Source of the DNA: UBA9676 sp035532275
Lineage (GTDB): Bacteria > Actinomycetota > Actinomycetes > Streptosporangiales > Streptosporangiaceae
Assembly (NCBI GenBank): GCA_035532275.1
Contig: DATKRG010000383.1
Span: 1-64,000 of the forward strand
Length of the DNA: 64,000 bases
Direction of reading: 5' to 3'
Position numbers and translations under genes: made by a program
Part shown: positions 8,729 through 17,231 of the stretch, one piece after another
How the letters are laid out: each line of letters begins with the position of its first letter
Position numbering within the stretch: position 1 is the stretch's first letter
Notes under the pieces: generated by a model
What the model was told of the DNA's origin: nothing
The model's database searches: none
The model's input: only the letters and a program-made list of their open reading frames with translations

Positions 8729-9655
8729 GTGACGGAGATCGTGAGCGAGACTGCGACCGGCGGGCTGACGCCCGAACAGGTCGAGTCGTTCAAGGAGAAC
8801 GGTTTCATCGGGCCGTTCGACCTGTACGGCGAGGACGAGGCGCCGCTGCTGTGGAACCAGGCCGTCATCGAGATGGTCACGTCCAAGAACAAGCCGCACG
8901 ACTCGACCATCATCAACTACGACCGCCACCTCGACTGCGACACGCTGTCGACGCACATCGCGCACCCGACCATCGTCAACAAGCTGCGAAGCCTCATGGG
9001 CGACGACATCATCTGCTGGAAGACGAACATCTTCGAGAAGGAGCCGGGCGAGTCGGGGACCGGCTGGCACCAGGTCGAGGCGTTCATCGTGTACGAATCG
9101 GAGGATGTCGCGTACCCCTCCCTGCGGTACACGGAGGAGAGCAAGGCCGCGACGCAGGAGCTGACCGTCTGGACCGCCTTCTCCCCCGCGGACAAGGAGC
9201 ACGGCTGCCTCCGGTTCCTGCCCGGCAGCCACAAGCAGTGGTACTACGACGAGACGCGGCCGCTGGGGCGCGACGTGGAGAGCAAGAACCACGACTTCTT
9301 CGGCTACGACTACTCGGAGCTCCAGATCGACAAGGACTGGGACCCGAACAAGCACGAGATCGTCGACATGGGGATGAAGCCCGGCCAGTTCGTCATCTTC
9401 CTGGCCAAGTGCGTGCACGGCTCGCACCCGAACACCAGCTCCGACAAGCGGCTGGGGCTGGCGTCGCGGTACGTCTCCCCCTCGGTCAAGGTCTACGAGA
9501 ACATCGACAGCCTGACCGGGTTCGGCGACACGATCAACCTCGACTACCACGGCAGCGTGCTGGTGTCGGGCGAGGACAAGTGGGGGCACAACCGCATCCA
9601 CGAGACCAACCTCAACGGCTTCCCCTTCCCGCGGGTCAAGACCGATGAGCACTGA
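8729..9655 (+). CDS. SyrB2-like non-haem Fe/2-oxoglutarate enzyme, probable halogenase
   Basis: The 308-residue protein is close in plan to SyrB2/CytC3-type halogenases that act on carrier-bound amino acids. Recognisable segments are DDIICWKTNIFEKEPG, GTGWHQVEAF, ELTVWTAFSPAD, GCLRFLPGS, FFGYDYSELQID, KPGQFVIF and GLASRYVSPS. The proximal iron site reads His114-Gln115-Val116. SyrB2 has His-Gln-Ala there, while hydroxylases carry Asp or Glu. The absence of a carboxylate ligand leaves a coordination site open for chloride, so halogenation is the likely chemistry, though Val is unusual and Glu117 follows directly. The distal His is probably His230 and the co-substrate Arg is in ASRY (247). GAAGGAAA precedes the ATG. 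It overlaps the next gene, a carrier protein, by 11 bases, fitting a tethered substrate. Confidence 0.85.
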   Translation: MTEIVSETATGGLTPEQVESFKENGFIGPFDLYGEDEAPLLWNQAVIEMVTSKNKPHDSTIINYDRHLDCDTLSTHIAHPTIVNKLRSLMGDDIICWKTNIFEKEPGESGTGWHQVEAFIVYESEDVAYPSLRYTEESKAATQELTVWTAFSPADKEHGCLRFLPGSHKQWYYDETRPLGRDVESKNHDFFGYDYSELQIDKDWDPNKHEIVDMGMKPGQFVIFLAKCVHGSHPNTSSDKRLGLASRYVSPSVKVYENIDSLTGFGDTINLDYHGSVLVSGEDKWGHNRIHETNLNGFPFPRVKTDEH

Positions 9656-9926
9656 CGACTACCGGCGCAAGCTCGCCGACTTCCTGACCAAGCAGCCCGA
9701 GACGAGCGGCCTGGCCCACGAGCGGGTGCTCGCGGCGCAGACCCGGCAGGACCTGGGCATCAGCTCGCTCACCATGGTCCTGCTGCTGACCCACTACGTC
9801 GAGCAGTACACGGACAACACCGTCACGATCCGTCCGGAGTGGGTCTCCCGGCTCGGCGACGTGGACGGCATCGCCTCGGTGCTCCGCGAGATCGACGCGG
9901 CCAGCCTCGCGCCTGCGCAGCACTGA
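9645..9926 (+). CDS. Stand-alone acyl/peptidyl carrier protein
   Basis: This 93-residue protein has the length and four-helix pattern of a carrier protein. The phosphopantetheine site reads DLGISSLTMV, with Ser41 as the likely attachment residue where the family usually has DSL. The ATG lies inside the last codons of the SyrB2-like gene, so the two are translationally coupled. It most likely carries the substrate of that enzyme or of the KAS III-like protein downstream. Confidence 0.8.
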   Translation: MSTDDYRRKLADFLTKQPETSGLAHERVLAAQTRQDLGISSLTMVLLLTHYVEQYTDNTVTIRPEWVSRLGDVDGIASVLREIDAASLAPAQH

Positions 9927-9992
9927 CCCACCCCGCACCGGCTCGCCTGGGCCCGGCATGCTTCCGCTGGACTACGGAGGATCGACGACACC

Positions 9993-10928
9993 ATGACCTC
10001 TGAGCACGAAGAGGTGGGGATCGGCTCGTTCGCGTGCGCCTTCGGCGACGTCGAGGGCAAGCCGGAAGACGTTCCCGACTTCGATGCCCTGTGGCAGACC
10101 GTGTCGTTCGGCACGGACTTCGCCGACATGGGATCCACCACCTACCGGAAGATGTCGCGCCCCGTCGAGGGGTACGTCGTGGACGCGGTGCGCCGGACGC
10201 TGCAGGGCGCCGGCGTGCCCGCCGCGGAGGTCGACCACATCGTCTTCGCGGCCAGCGACCCCACCATCGCCCTGCTGCCGATCGACTTCACCACGAACGT
10301 GCTGCGCGCCGTCGGACTCGACGACTGTGTCCCGCACCTCGTGTCCTACCAGCGGTGTTGCAGTTCCCTGACGGCGCTGCAACACGGCCGGAGCCTGCTC
10401 GCCGCCCCGAACACCAACCACGTGGTCGTGGTCGCGCTGGACTTCATCCCCGACGACCGCGACCGGATCCGGTCCTACGCCGTATTCGGCGACGGGGTCG
10501 CCAGCTGCCTGCTCAGCACCCGCGACCCGGGCCTGGTCCGCCTGGTCTCGTCCGCGACCCACGTCGATCCCGACGGACTGCGCGGCGAGGACACGTTCGC
10601 GTCGCGGCAGAAGGTCGCGAGCCGCACGCTGGCCGCGGTGCTCGACGCCGCCGGCTGCAAGCAGGCCCAGATCGCGAAGGTCTTCGCGACCAACCTGCAC
10701 AAGCCGCTGGCGCTCTTCAACGCGTCGTCGATCGGCTTCCGGCCGAACACCGTGCACTTCCTCGACACGCTCGCCATGTACGGGCACTGCGGCAACGCCG
10801 ACTGGCTGATCAACCTGGCCGACTACCACGAACGGTCCGGCATCCGCCCGGGAGCGACGTACCTGGCGCAGTCCCAGGCGCCGGGCTTCTACGCCTGCGC
10901 GCTGCTCGAAGGCAGCCCGAGGTCCTGA
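9993..10928 (+). CDS. Ketoacyl-ACP synthase III-like enzyme
   Basis: The 311-residue product has a thiolase-fold layout. The candidate nucleophile is in SYQRCCSS (Cys122/123), the His is in ATNLHKPL (His236), and GHCGNADW (264-271) stands where KAS III has its Asn motif. FGDGVASCLL is the usual second-domain strand. Such enzymes condense or transfer acyl groups onto carrier proteins or amino/hydroxyl groups. It lies between the stand-alone carrier and an A-T NRPS, and its TGA overlaps the NRPS ATG (TGATG). It may therefore elongate or move the carrier-bound unit. The second motif is divergent, so acyl transfer without condensation is possible. Confidence 0.75.
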   Translation: MTSEHEEVGIGSFACAFGDVEGKPEDVPDFDALWQTVSFGTDFADMGSTTYRKMSRPVEGYVVDAVRRTLQGAGVPAAEVDHIVFAASDPTIALLPIDFTTNVLRAVGLDDCVPHLVSYQRCCSSLTALQHGRSLLAAPNTNHVVVVALDFIPDDRDRIRSYAVFGDGVASCLLSTRDPGLVRLVSSATHVDPDGLRGEDTFASRQKVASRTLAAVLDAAGCKQAQIAKVFATNLHKPLALFNASSIGFRPNTVHFLDTLAMYGHCGNADWLINLADYHERSGIRPGATYLAQSQAPGFYACALLEGSPRS

Positions 10929-13315
10929 TGCCCCCTCGCCACGACACCGCCCCGGTCCCGGCGATCGGGGCCGATCTCAGTGTTCGAAGTGCCATGCTCG
11001 ACTGCGTCGCTCCCGACTGCGTCGGCCCGATCGCCCTCCCGGCCGGCCTGATCGACACCCTGCGCGCGCTGGCCGAGGCGGCCGGGGCCGACGAACTCGT
11101 ACCGTTGGCGGTGTGCGCCGGCGTGCTCGCCGCCCGACTGCCGCACACCGGCCCCGAGCTGCGGGCCCGAGTCATCCGCGGCCCCCACGAGACCGTGGTG
11201 CCCGCGGCCGGCGCGGCCGAGTTGGCCGCCGGCTTCCGCGACGCCATCGACCGCGCGGCCCAAGCCGCCGCCACCGACCCCGGTCCGGCCGCCGTCACGA
11301 TCCTGATCTCCCAGGACGACCGCAACCTCTACGTCGAGACCGTGCCCGACTCCGGGGACGTTCCGTCCGCGCTGCCCTGGGCCCGCTCGTTCCTACAGCT
11401 GCTGACCCGCATGGCCGACGAGCCCGACGCGCCGCTGGCCGGGCACCCGCTGATCGACACGGCCGAGCGCGAGCGCATCGTCCACGGCCTCAACCCTTAT
11501 CAGACGCCGCACATCCAGCAGCGCACCATGACGCAGCCGTTCGAGGAACAGGCCGCGCGCGACCCGGACGCGGTGGCACTGGTCGACGAGAACGGCGCGA
11601 CCGTCAGCTACCGGGAACTCAACGAGCGGGCCAACCGGTTGGCCCACTACCTGCGCGAGCGCGGCGCCGGGCCCGGTACCCGGATCGGCGTCTGCCTGAC
11701 GCGCGGGGTCCAGCAGATCGTGGCCATCTACGCGGCCGCGAAGACCGGCGCCACGTACGTCCCCCTCGACGCCGACCTGCCGGACCAGCGCATCGCCTGG
11801 ATCGTCGAGGACTCCGGCCCGCGGCACGTGCTGACCGACCCGGTGTGCCGACCTCGCGTGCCCGACGGCGCGTGGGAGGTCCACGACGTCCACGCCGACG
11901 CGGCCTGGTCCGGCCACCCGGTGACCGACCCCGTGGTCGACGCCTCCGCCTCCGGGCTGCTGCACATCCTCTACACCTCCGGCACGACCGGGCGCCCCAA
12001 GGGCGTCGCGACCACCGTCGGCAGCGCCCTGGCCAACGTCTTCTGGATGCAGAAGCAGTACCCTTACAAACCCGGCGACACGGCCCTGTTCAAGGCGTCC
12101 CCGGGCTTCGACATCTCCATCTGGGAGATCTTCTGGCCGCTGTACCACGGCGCGCGGGTCGTGCTGTGCCGACCCGGTGCGGAGCGGGGCCCCCGGCACC
12201 TCGCGCGGCTCGCCGAGGACCACGGCGCGACGCTGGTCTTCCTGGTCCCGACGATGATGCCCGCGTTCCTGGACGAGATCACCGCGGACCGGGCCGGCGC
12301 CCTCCGGTGGGTGGTGTGCGGCGGCGAGCCGATGAGCCCGCGGATCCCGGAGACCTTCTACGCCACGCTGCCGGGCAGCCATCTCATCAACGCCTTCGGC
12401 CCGACCGAGGCCGGACCGGTCACCGACAACATCATCGAACCGGGCGCCGACGACGCGTCGGTCCCGGTCGGCCGGCCCGCCGACAACTTCCGGATCACCC
12501 TGCTCGACGCGAACCTGGACCTGGTGCCGGTCGGCACCCCGGGAGAGGCGTACATCAGCGGCGACGTCGGGCTGGCGCACGGCTACTGGCGGGCCCCGGC
12601 CCGGACCGCGGAGCGGTTCGCCGCCGACCCGTACGGCCCGCCGGGGTCGCGCATGTACCGCACCGGCGACCTGTGCCGGTTCCGCGAGGACGGCCGGCTG
12701 GAGCACCTCGGGCGGATCGACCGGCAGGTCAAGATCCGCGGGCTGCGGGTCGAGCCCGGCGAGATCGAGTCGGTCCTGGCCGGCCATCCGGCGGTCGGCG
12801 ACTGCGCGGTCATCGCCCACGGCCGGCCGACCCGGCTCCTGGCCTTCGTCGTGCCCGCCGACCGCGCGGCCGCCGGGAGCCTCGACCCGGCGGCGGTCCA
12901 GGAGCACGCGGCCGCCTACCTGCCGAGCCACATGCGGCCCGAGCGCATCGTGCCGGTGGACCGGCTGCCCGCGACGGTGAACGGCAAGATCGACCAGGAG
13001 GCGCTGATCGCGGCCTGGCAGGAGCTGACCGACCGCGAGCACCGGATCGTGCCGCCCGCCGACGAGGTGGAGGCGGCGCTGGTCGAGATCTACGGCCGGC
13101 TGCTGGCCACGCCGACGGTCAGCGTGCTGGACACGTTCGTGCAGCTCGGCGGCCACTCCCTGCTGACGCTCCGGCTGTTGGACGAGTGTCAGACCAGGCT
13201 GAACGCCGCGCCCGACGCCGCCGGCCTGATGAACCGGACGCTGCGCGAGGTGGCGGCGGCGATCCGCGGCGGCGCCCACCCGGCCGAGGCGGCGTCGCAG
13301 GAGTCTGCGACGTGA
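10928..13315 (+). CDS. NRPS, adenylation-thiolation (A-T) with N-terminal condensation remnant
   Basis: The 795-residue protein starts with about 190 residues that lack HHxxxDG but resemble the C-terminal end of a condensation domain, ending ERERIVHGLNPYQ. The adenylation domain follows (about 200-690): LYTSGTTGRPKG (A3), FDISIWEIF (A4), AFGPTEAG (A5), MYRTGDL (A7), GRIDRQVKIRG (A8) and NGKIDQ (A10) are all intact. The carrier site is LGGHSL with Ser744. Aligned by eye to PheA, the pocket reads D-I-W-F-V-G-A-P-V-K, which matches no code I can name. The linker and start of the A domain strongly resemble those of the NRPS at 22048-25992, suggesting shared ancestry. It may load an amino acid for transfer in trans, perhaps with the carrier and KAS III-like genes before it. 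Confidence 0.9.
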   Translation: MPPRHDTAPVPAIGADLSVRSAMLDCVAPDCVGPIALPAGLIDTLRALAEAAGADELVPLAVCAGVLAARLPHTGPELRARVIRGPHETVVPAAGAAELAAGFRDAIDRAAQAAATDPGPAAVTILISQDDRNLYVETVPDSGDVPSALPWARSFLQLLTRMADEPDAPLAGHPLIDTAERERIVHGLNPYQTPHIQQRTMTQPFEEQAARDPDAVALVDENGATVSYRELNERANRLAHYLRERGAGPGTRIGVCLTRGVQQIVAIYAAAKTGATYVPLDADLPDQRIAWIVEDSGPRHVLTDPVCRPRVPDGAWEVHDVHADAAWSGHPVTDPVVDASASGLLHILYTSGTTGRPKGVATTVGSALANVFWMQKQYPYKPGDTALFKASPGFDISIWEIFWPLYHGARVVLCRPGAERGPRHLARLAEDHGATLVFLVPTMMPAFLDEITADRAGALRWVVCGGEPMSPRIPETFYATLPGSHLINAFGPTEAGPVTDNIIEPGADDASVPVGRPADNFRITLLDANLDLVPVGTPGEAYISGDVGLAHGYWRAPARTAERFAADPYGPPGSRMYRTGDLCRFREDGRLEHLGRIDRQVKIRGLRVEPGEIESVLAGHPAVGDCAVIAHGRPTRLLAFVVPADRAAAGSLDPAAVQEHAAAYLPSHMRPERIVPVDRLPATVNGKIDQEALIAAWQELTDREHRIVPPADEVEAALVEIYGRLLATPTVSVLDTFVQLGGHSLLTLRLLDECQTRLNAAPDAAGLMNRTLREVAAAIRGGAHPAEAASQESAT

Positions 13316-13378
13316 TCGGGCGTCGCCGTTCGCGGCGCGGGTACGACGACACCGTAGGGCGATGACCGGAGGACAGCT

Positions 13379-14785
13379 TTGGACACCTGGACGATCGACG
13401 GCTCCGACAAGCTCGCCGAGGCGCTGCGCGGCGAGCTGGTCACGCCGGCGGACCCGCGGTACGACGAAGTCCGCAGGGTCTGGAACGGCGACATCGACCG
13501 GCGCCCGCCGCTGATCGCCCGCTGCGCGGACCCGGCCGACGTGGCAACGGCGGTCACGTTCGCCGCCCAGCGCGGGCTGCCGGTCGCAGTGCGCGGCGGC
13601 GGCCACAGCGTCGCGGGCCAGGGCACCTGCGACGACGGCGTGGTGCTGGACCTGTCGCCGATGCGCGCGGTCCGGGTCGACCTGGACCGCCGCGTGGCAC
13701 ACGTCCAGGGCGGCTGCCTGTGGCAGGACGTCGACCGGGCCACCCAGCCGCACGGCCTGGCGGTGACCGGCGGGATCGTCAGCGAGACCGGCGTCGGCGG
13801 GCTCACCCTCGGCGGCGGGATCGGCCACCTGATGCGCCGCTGCGGCCTGACCGTGGACAACCTGATCGAGGCCGACGTAGTGACCGTCGACGGCCGCACC
13901 GTGACCGTGGACGCGGCGTCGGACCCGGAGCTGCTGTGGGGCCTGCGCGGCGGCGGCGGCAACTTCGGCGCCGTGGTGCGGTTCGGCTTCCGGCTGCACG
14001 AGGCCGGCCCGACCGTCCTGGCCGGCATGCTCATCCATCCGCTGGACGGCGCGATGGCGGTCCTGCCCTTCTACCGCGACCTGATCGCCCACGCCCCGGA
14101 CGCCCTCGGCACGATCCTCAACCTGCGGCTGTGCCCGGCGGTCCCGGCCGTCCCGGAGCAGCTGCACGGCAGCCCGATCCTGGCGATCAACGTGTGCTGG
14201 TCCGGGGACATCGAGGAGGGCGAGGGCTACCTGCGGCCGCTGCGCGCCTTCGGCCGGCCGATCCTCGACAGCGTCGCGCCCCGGCCGTACACCGAGTTCC
14301 AGCAGATGTTCGACGCCACCTCGCCGCGCGGGAAGCACTACTACTGGCGGTCGGTGGACTTCGGGAGCCTCACCGACCCGGTCATCGACACGCTCGTCGA
14401 GCACGCGTCGCGGATCACCTCGCCGCTGGCCGCCGTACCGGTCTACCATCTCGGCGGGGCGGTCGGCCGGGTGCCGGCCGAGGACACCGCGTTCGGCGCC
14501 CGCGACGCCGGCCACAACATCAACATGTTCGGCGCGTGGGAGCCCGACCAGGGGGACCGCGAGCGGCACGTGGCCTGGGTCCGCGACTTCAGCGAGGCGA
14601 TGGCGCCGTACGCGGTCGGGAAGTATGTCAACTTCCTGAACGACGAGGGGCCGGACGGCGTGCGCGAAGCCTACGGCCGGCGGTGGCGGCGTCTGGTCGC
14701 GCTGAAGCGGCGCCTCGATCCGGACAACCTTTTCCGGTACAACTACAACATCGATCCGAGCTGCGGCGACGAGGACAGCGTGTGA
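13379..14785 (+). CDS. FAD-linked oxidase (berberine-bridge/VAO type)
   Basis: This 468-residue protein has the FAD-binding_4 fold. VRGGGHSVAG (71-80) holds His76, the usual residue bound covalently to FAD, and GLTLGGGIGHL follows. The second flavin-linking Cys of bicovalent members is not seen in its usual place (GIVSETGVGG), so attachment is probably through His alone. The C-terminal YNYNIDP is a typical BBE ending. The start is TTG, supported by CCGGAGGA just upstream. Tomaymycin- and sibiromycin-type clusters contain similar oxidases near their tyrosine-derived proline genes, which fits the F420 reductase that overlaps this gene (GTGA). Two-electron oxidation of a ring or C-N bond is the likely role. 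Confidence 0.85.
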   Translation: MDTWTIDGSDKLAEALRGELVTPADPRYDEVRRVWNGDIDRRPPLIARCADPADVATAVTFAAQRGLPVAVRGGGHSVAGQGTCDDGVVLDLSPMRAVRVDLDRRVAHVQGGCLWQDVDRATQPHGLAVTGGIVSETGVGGLTLGGGIGHLMRRCGLTVDNLIEADVVTVDGRTVTVDAASDPELLWGLRGGGGNFGAVVRFGFRLHEAGPTVLAGMLIHPLDGAMAVLPFYRDLIAHAPDALGTILNLRLCPAVPAVPEQLHGSPILAINVCWSGDIEEGEGYLRPLRAFGRPILDSVAPRPYTEFQQMFDATSPRGKHYYWRSVDFGSLTDPVIDTLVEHASRITSPLAAVPVYHLGGAVGRVPAEDTAFGARDAGHNINMFGAWEPDQGDRERHVAWVRDFSEAMAPYAVGKYVNFLNDEGPDGVREAYGRRWRRLVALKRRLDPDNLFRYNYNIDPSCGDEDSV

Positions 14786-15669
14786 GATTCGGCATCATGA
14801 TCGTGCCCGAGGACCGGTGGTCGACGGCGCGGCTGAAGTGGCGCCAGGCCGAGGAGATGGGCTTCGACCACGCCTGGACGTACGACCACCTCAACTGGCG
14901 GGCGTTCCGGGCCCGGGAGTGGTTCACCGCCGTGCCGACCCTGACGGCGGCGGCGATGGAGACCGAGCGCATCGGGCTGGGCGTCCTGGTCGCCTCGCCG
15001 AGCCTGCGGCATCCGATGCACCTGGCCAAGGACGTCACCGGCATCGACGACATCGCGGCCGGGCGGCTCATCCTGGGCCTGGGCGCCGGCGCCGAGGGCT
15101 TCGACTCCACGATGACCCGCCGGACCCCGTGGAGCCGGCGGGAACGGACGGAGCGGTTCGCAGAGTACGTCGAACTGACCGACCTCCTGCTGACCCAGCA
15201 CGTGACGACGTACGACGGCCGCTACTACCTGGCGCAGGAGGTGCACTCCTATCCGCTGTGCCAGCAGCAACCGCGGGTCCCGTTCGCCATCGCCGCCTCC
15301 GGCCCGCGCGGCATGGCCCTGGCGGCGCGGCACGGCCAGTACTGGGTCACCACCGGCGAGCCGAACACGTTCGCGCGCGCGCCGTACGAGCAGGCGGCCC
15401 CGCTCGTACGCCGGCAGGTCGAGGCCATGGAGCAGGCGTGCATCGACGCCGGCCGCGACCCGGCGACGCTGGCCCGGCTGCTGGTCGCCGGGCCGACCGT
15501 GGGGAACGTGCTGGACTCCCCGGAGGCGTTCTTCGACGCGGCGGGCCGGCTGGCCGAGGCGGGCATCACCGACCTCGTGGTGCAGTGGCCACGGCCGGAC
15601 GAGCCGTTCCAGGGCGACGTGAAGGTGCTGGAGCAGGTCGCGGAGGAGCTGGACCGGCGCCGTCCGTGA
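14782..15669 (+). CDS. LmbY/TomJ-like F420-dependent reductase (luciferase-like)
   Basis: The 295-residue protein is a luciferase-like monooxygenase-fold enzyme: FGIMIV at the start, MGFDHAWTYDHLNWRAF, RIGLGVLVASPSLRHP and GRLILGLGAGAEGFD. Among these, the F420H2-dependent reductases of the 4-alkylproline pathway (LmbY, TomJ, HrmD) have this size and fall beside LmbA/LmbB1/LmbB2 homologues, which are found 1-5 kb downstream here. It would reduce an endocyclic C=C or C=N of the pyrroline intermediate. The GTG start overlaps the stop of the FAD oxidase. The link to LmbY rests on context as well as on similarity recalled by eye. Confidence 0.75.
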   Translation: MRFGIMIVPEDRWSTARLKWRQAEEMGFDHAWTYDHLNWRAFRAREWFTAVPTLTAAAMETERIGLGVLVASPSLRHPMHLAKDVTGIDDIAAGRLILGLGAGAEGFDSTMTRRTPWSRRERTERFAEYVELTDLLLTQHVTTYDGRYYLAQEVHSYPLCQQQPRVPFAIAASGPRGMALAARHGQYWVTTGEPNTFARAPYEQAAPLVRRQVEAMEQACIDAGRDPATLARLLVAGPTVGNVLDSPEAFFDAAGRLAEAGITDLVVQWPRPDEPFQGDVKVLEQVAEELDRRRP

Positions 15670-15765
15670 TCGTCACCGAATCGCGTGACTGCGCGGCGGT
15701 ACGCATCACACCTAGCGTCTGGGGAAGACAGGACTCCCACTCCGGACGAAGGGTCACGTGCCGCC

Positions 15766-16623
15766 ATGCGAACCCATTACGTGGCAACGACTTCACTCGA
15801 TGACGACCGGCTCGCCAAGGACCTGGAGCAGACCGACTCGTTCGTCTGGTCCGAGGCGTACAGCGACTATGTCTTCGGCGGCGCGTGGAAGAGCTGCATG
15901 CTCTGGAGCCGCGGCGGCGAGAACGGCGACGGCGTCGTCACCAACTACGACCACGGCCGACCGCCGGCGTTCACGCCCTACGGCGACCAGCTGCCGTACC
16001 TGCGCGACCTGATCGCGTCCGTCGCCGACCTGGACCGGCTCAACTTCGTGCGGCTGGCGAAGGTGCGGAACAGCGTGATCATCCCGCACCGCGACCTGCT
16101 GGAACTCAGCGAGCTGGCGGACGAGACCCGCAACGCGCACCGGATGCACATCCCCCTGGTCACCAACGAGGACTGCTTCTTCAACGAGGGGAACACCGTC
16201 TTCCGGATGGCCAAGGGCGAGGTCTGGTTCCTCGACGCCTCGCAGATCCACTCGGTGGCGGTCCTGTCCGACATCCCGCGGGTGCACCTCATGCTCGACT
16301 TCGTGGACGTGCCGTCGGCGAAGCCGCTGATCACGGTCCCCGGCGCGAGCGAGGACGCCGGCATCCCCGAGGACCGGACGGTGCGGCGGCCGCCGCTGCC
16401 GGAGGCCGAGTACCAGCGGCTGCTGGCGCTGGCCGACGTTCTCGCGCTGAACACATTCAACGAAATCTTCAGCATCGTCATCAAGAAGCACTACCGCTAC
16501 GACGGCGGCGACGATTTCGTCTGGGACACGATGATTGCCATCGCCCGCGAGAGCCGGGACCCGGAACTGCTCGCGCATGCCCACGAACTCCGCCGCCACT
16601 ACACATTGGAGCGTTCGGCGTAA
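15766..16623 (+). CDS. Aspartyl/asparaginyl beta-hydroxylase-like Fe/2OG oxygenase
   Basis: This 285-residue product has a cupin core with the iron site His108-x-Asp110 (IIPHRDLLE) and His162 (SQIHSVAVL); Arg172 (IPRVHLMLDF) is suited to bind 2-oxoglutarate. The arrangement is that of the aspartyl/asparaginyl beta-hydroxylase and cis-4-proline hydroxylase group. Enzymes of this class hydroxylate free or carrier-bound amino acids. The cyclopropane-forming HrmJ/BelL are, as far as I recall, also Fe/2OG oxygenases related to proline hydroxylases and work with a haem-oxygenase-like partner, here the gene at 4355. ATG 15766 is the first well-placed start of the conserved region. Hydroxylation or oxidative cyclisation are both possible. 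Confidence 0.8.
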   Translation: MRTHYVATTSLDDDRLAKDLEQTDSFVWSEAYSDYVFGGAWKSCMLWSRGGENGDGVVTNYDHGRPPAFTPYGDQLPYLRDLIASVADLDRLNFVRLAKVRNSVIIPHRDLLELSELADETRNAHRMHIPLVTNEDCFFNEGNTVFRMAKGEVWFLDASQIHSVAVLSDIPRVHLMLDFVDVPSAKPLITVPGASEDAGIPEDRTVRRPPLPEAEYQRLLALADVLALNTFNEIFSIVIKKHYRYDGGDDFVWDTMIAIARESRDPELLAHAHELRRHYTLERSA

Positions 16624-16730
16624 CGGATGTCCCCAAAAGCTGGGAAGTTTTTTAATCGGGCATACGGGCCACGATTGGACCGGACGGAAAGTGCCGGCGC
16701 ACGCCCATTCTCTTCCCGGGGTGATGAGAC

Positions 16731-17231
16731 ATGACAGAGACGCCATCGGTTCCCACGTTGGCGGTCCCCGACGGACGTTCGAAGCCTGAGTTTCATCACA
16801 TCGGGATCCAGACGAACGATCTCGACAACAGCGTCCGCTGGTACACGGACTTCCACGGTGCCGAGCGGGTGTGGACGCTGGACGTGTTCTCCGAGCTGAC
16901 CCGGCGGCGGCTGCCGGGCATCCGCGAGCTGACCGAGATGGCCATCGGCCCGGTCCGCGTCCACCTGTTCGAGCGGGCCGGCCACACCTTCGACCCGGCC
17001 GAGAGCGCCGTCGGGTTCCAGCACTTCTGCTTCGGCGTGGCCGCGCCCGAGCAGCTGGAGGTGATCCGCCGGCGCTGGATCGAGCTGTACGCGTCCGGCC
17101 GCTACACCTTCGCCCTCGACGAGCAGCCGACCGAGATCGTCACCGACGACGACGGCGTGCAGAGCTTCTACGTCTACGACGTCAACGGGCTGGAGTTCGA
17201 GTTCACGTACGTGCCGAGTGACGCGTCATGA
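16731..17231 (+). CDS. LmbB1-like L-DOPA 2,3-dioxygenase (VOC fold)
   Basis: The 166-residue protein is a vicinal-oxygen-chelate enzyme: metal ligands are expected at His23 (FHHIGIQ), the His in GFQHFCFG and the Glu in GLEFEFTY. The length and arrangement match LmbB1/TomH/HrmE, which open the ring of L-DOPA on the way to 4-substituted prolines. The following gene, in ATGA overlap, is the matching tyrosine hydroxylase, and the third is the LmbA-like gene, so the block is the recognised sub-pathway. The ATG follows GGGGTGATGAG. The AT-rich stretch at 16645-16655 upstream could be part of a promoter. Confidence 0.8.
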   Translation: MTETPSVPTLAVPDGRSKPEFHHIGIQTNDLDNSVRWYTDFHGAERVWTLDVFSELTRRRLPGIRELTEMAIGPVRVHLFERAGHTFDPAESAVGFQHFCFGVAAPEQLEVIRRRWIELYASGRYTFALDEQPTEIVTDDDGVQSFYVYDVNGLEFEFTYVPSDAS

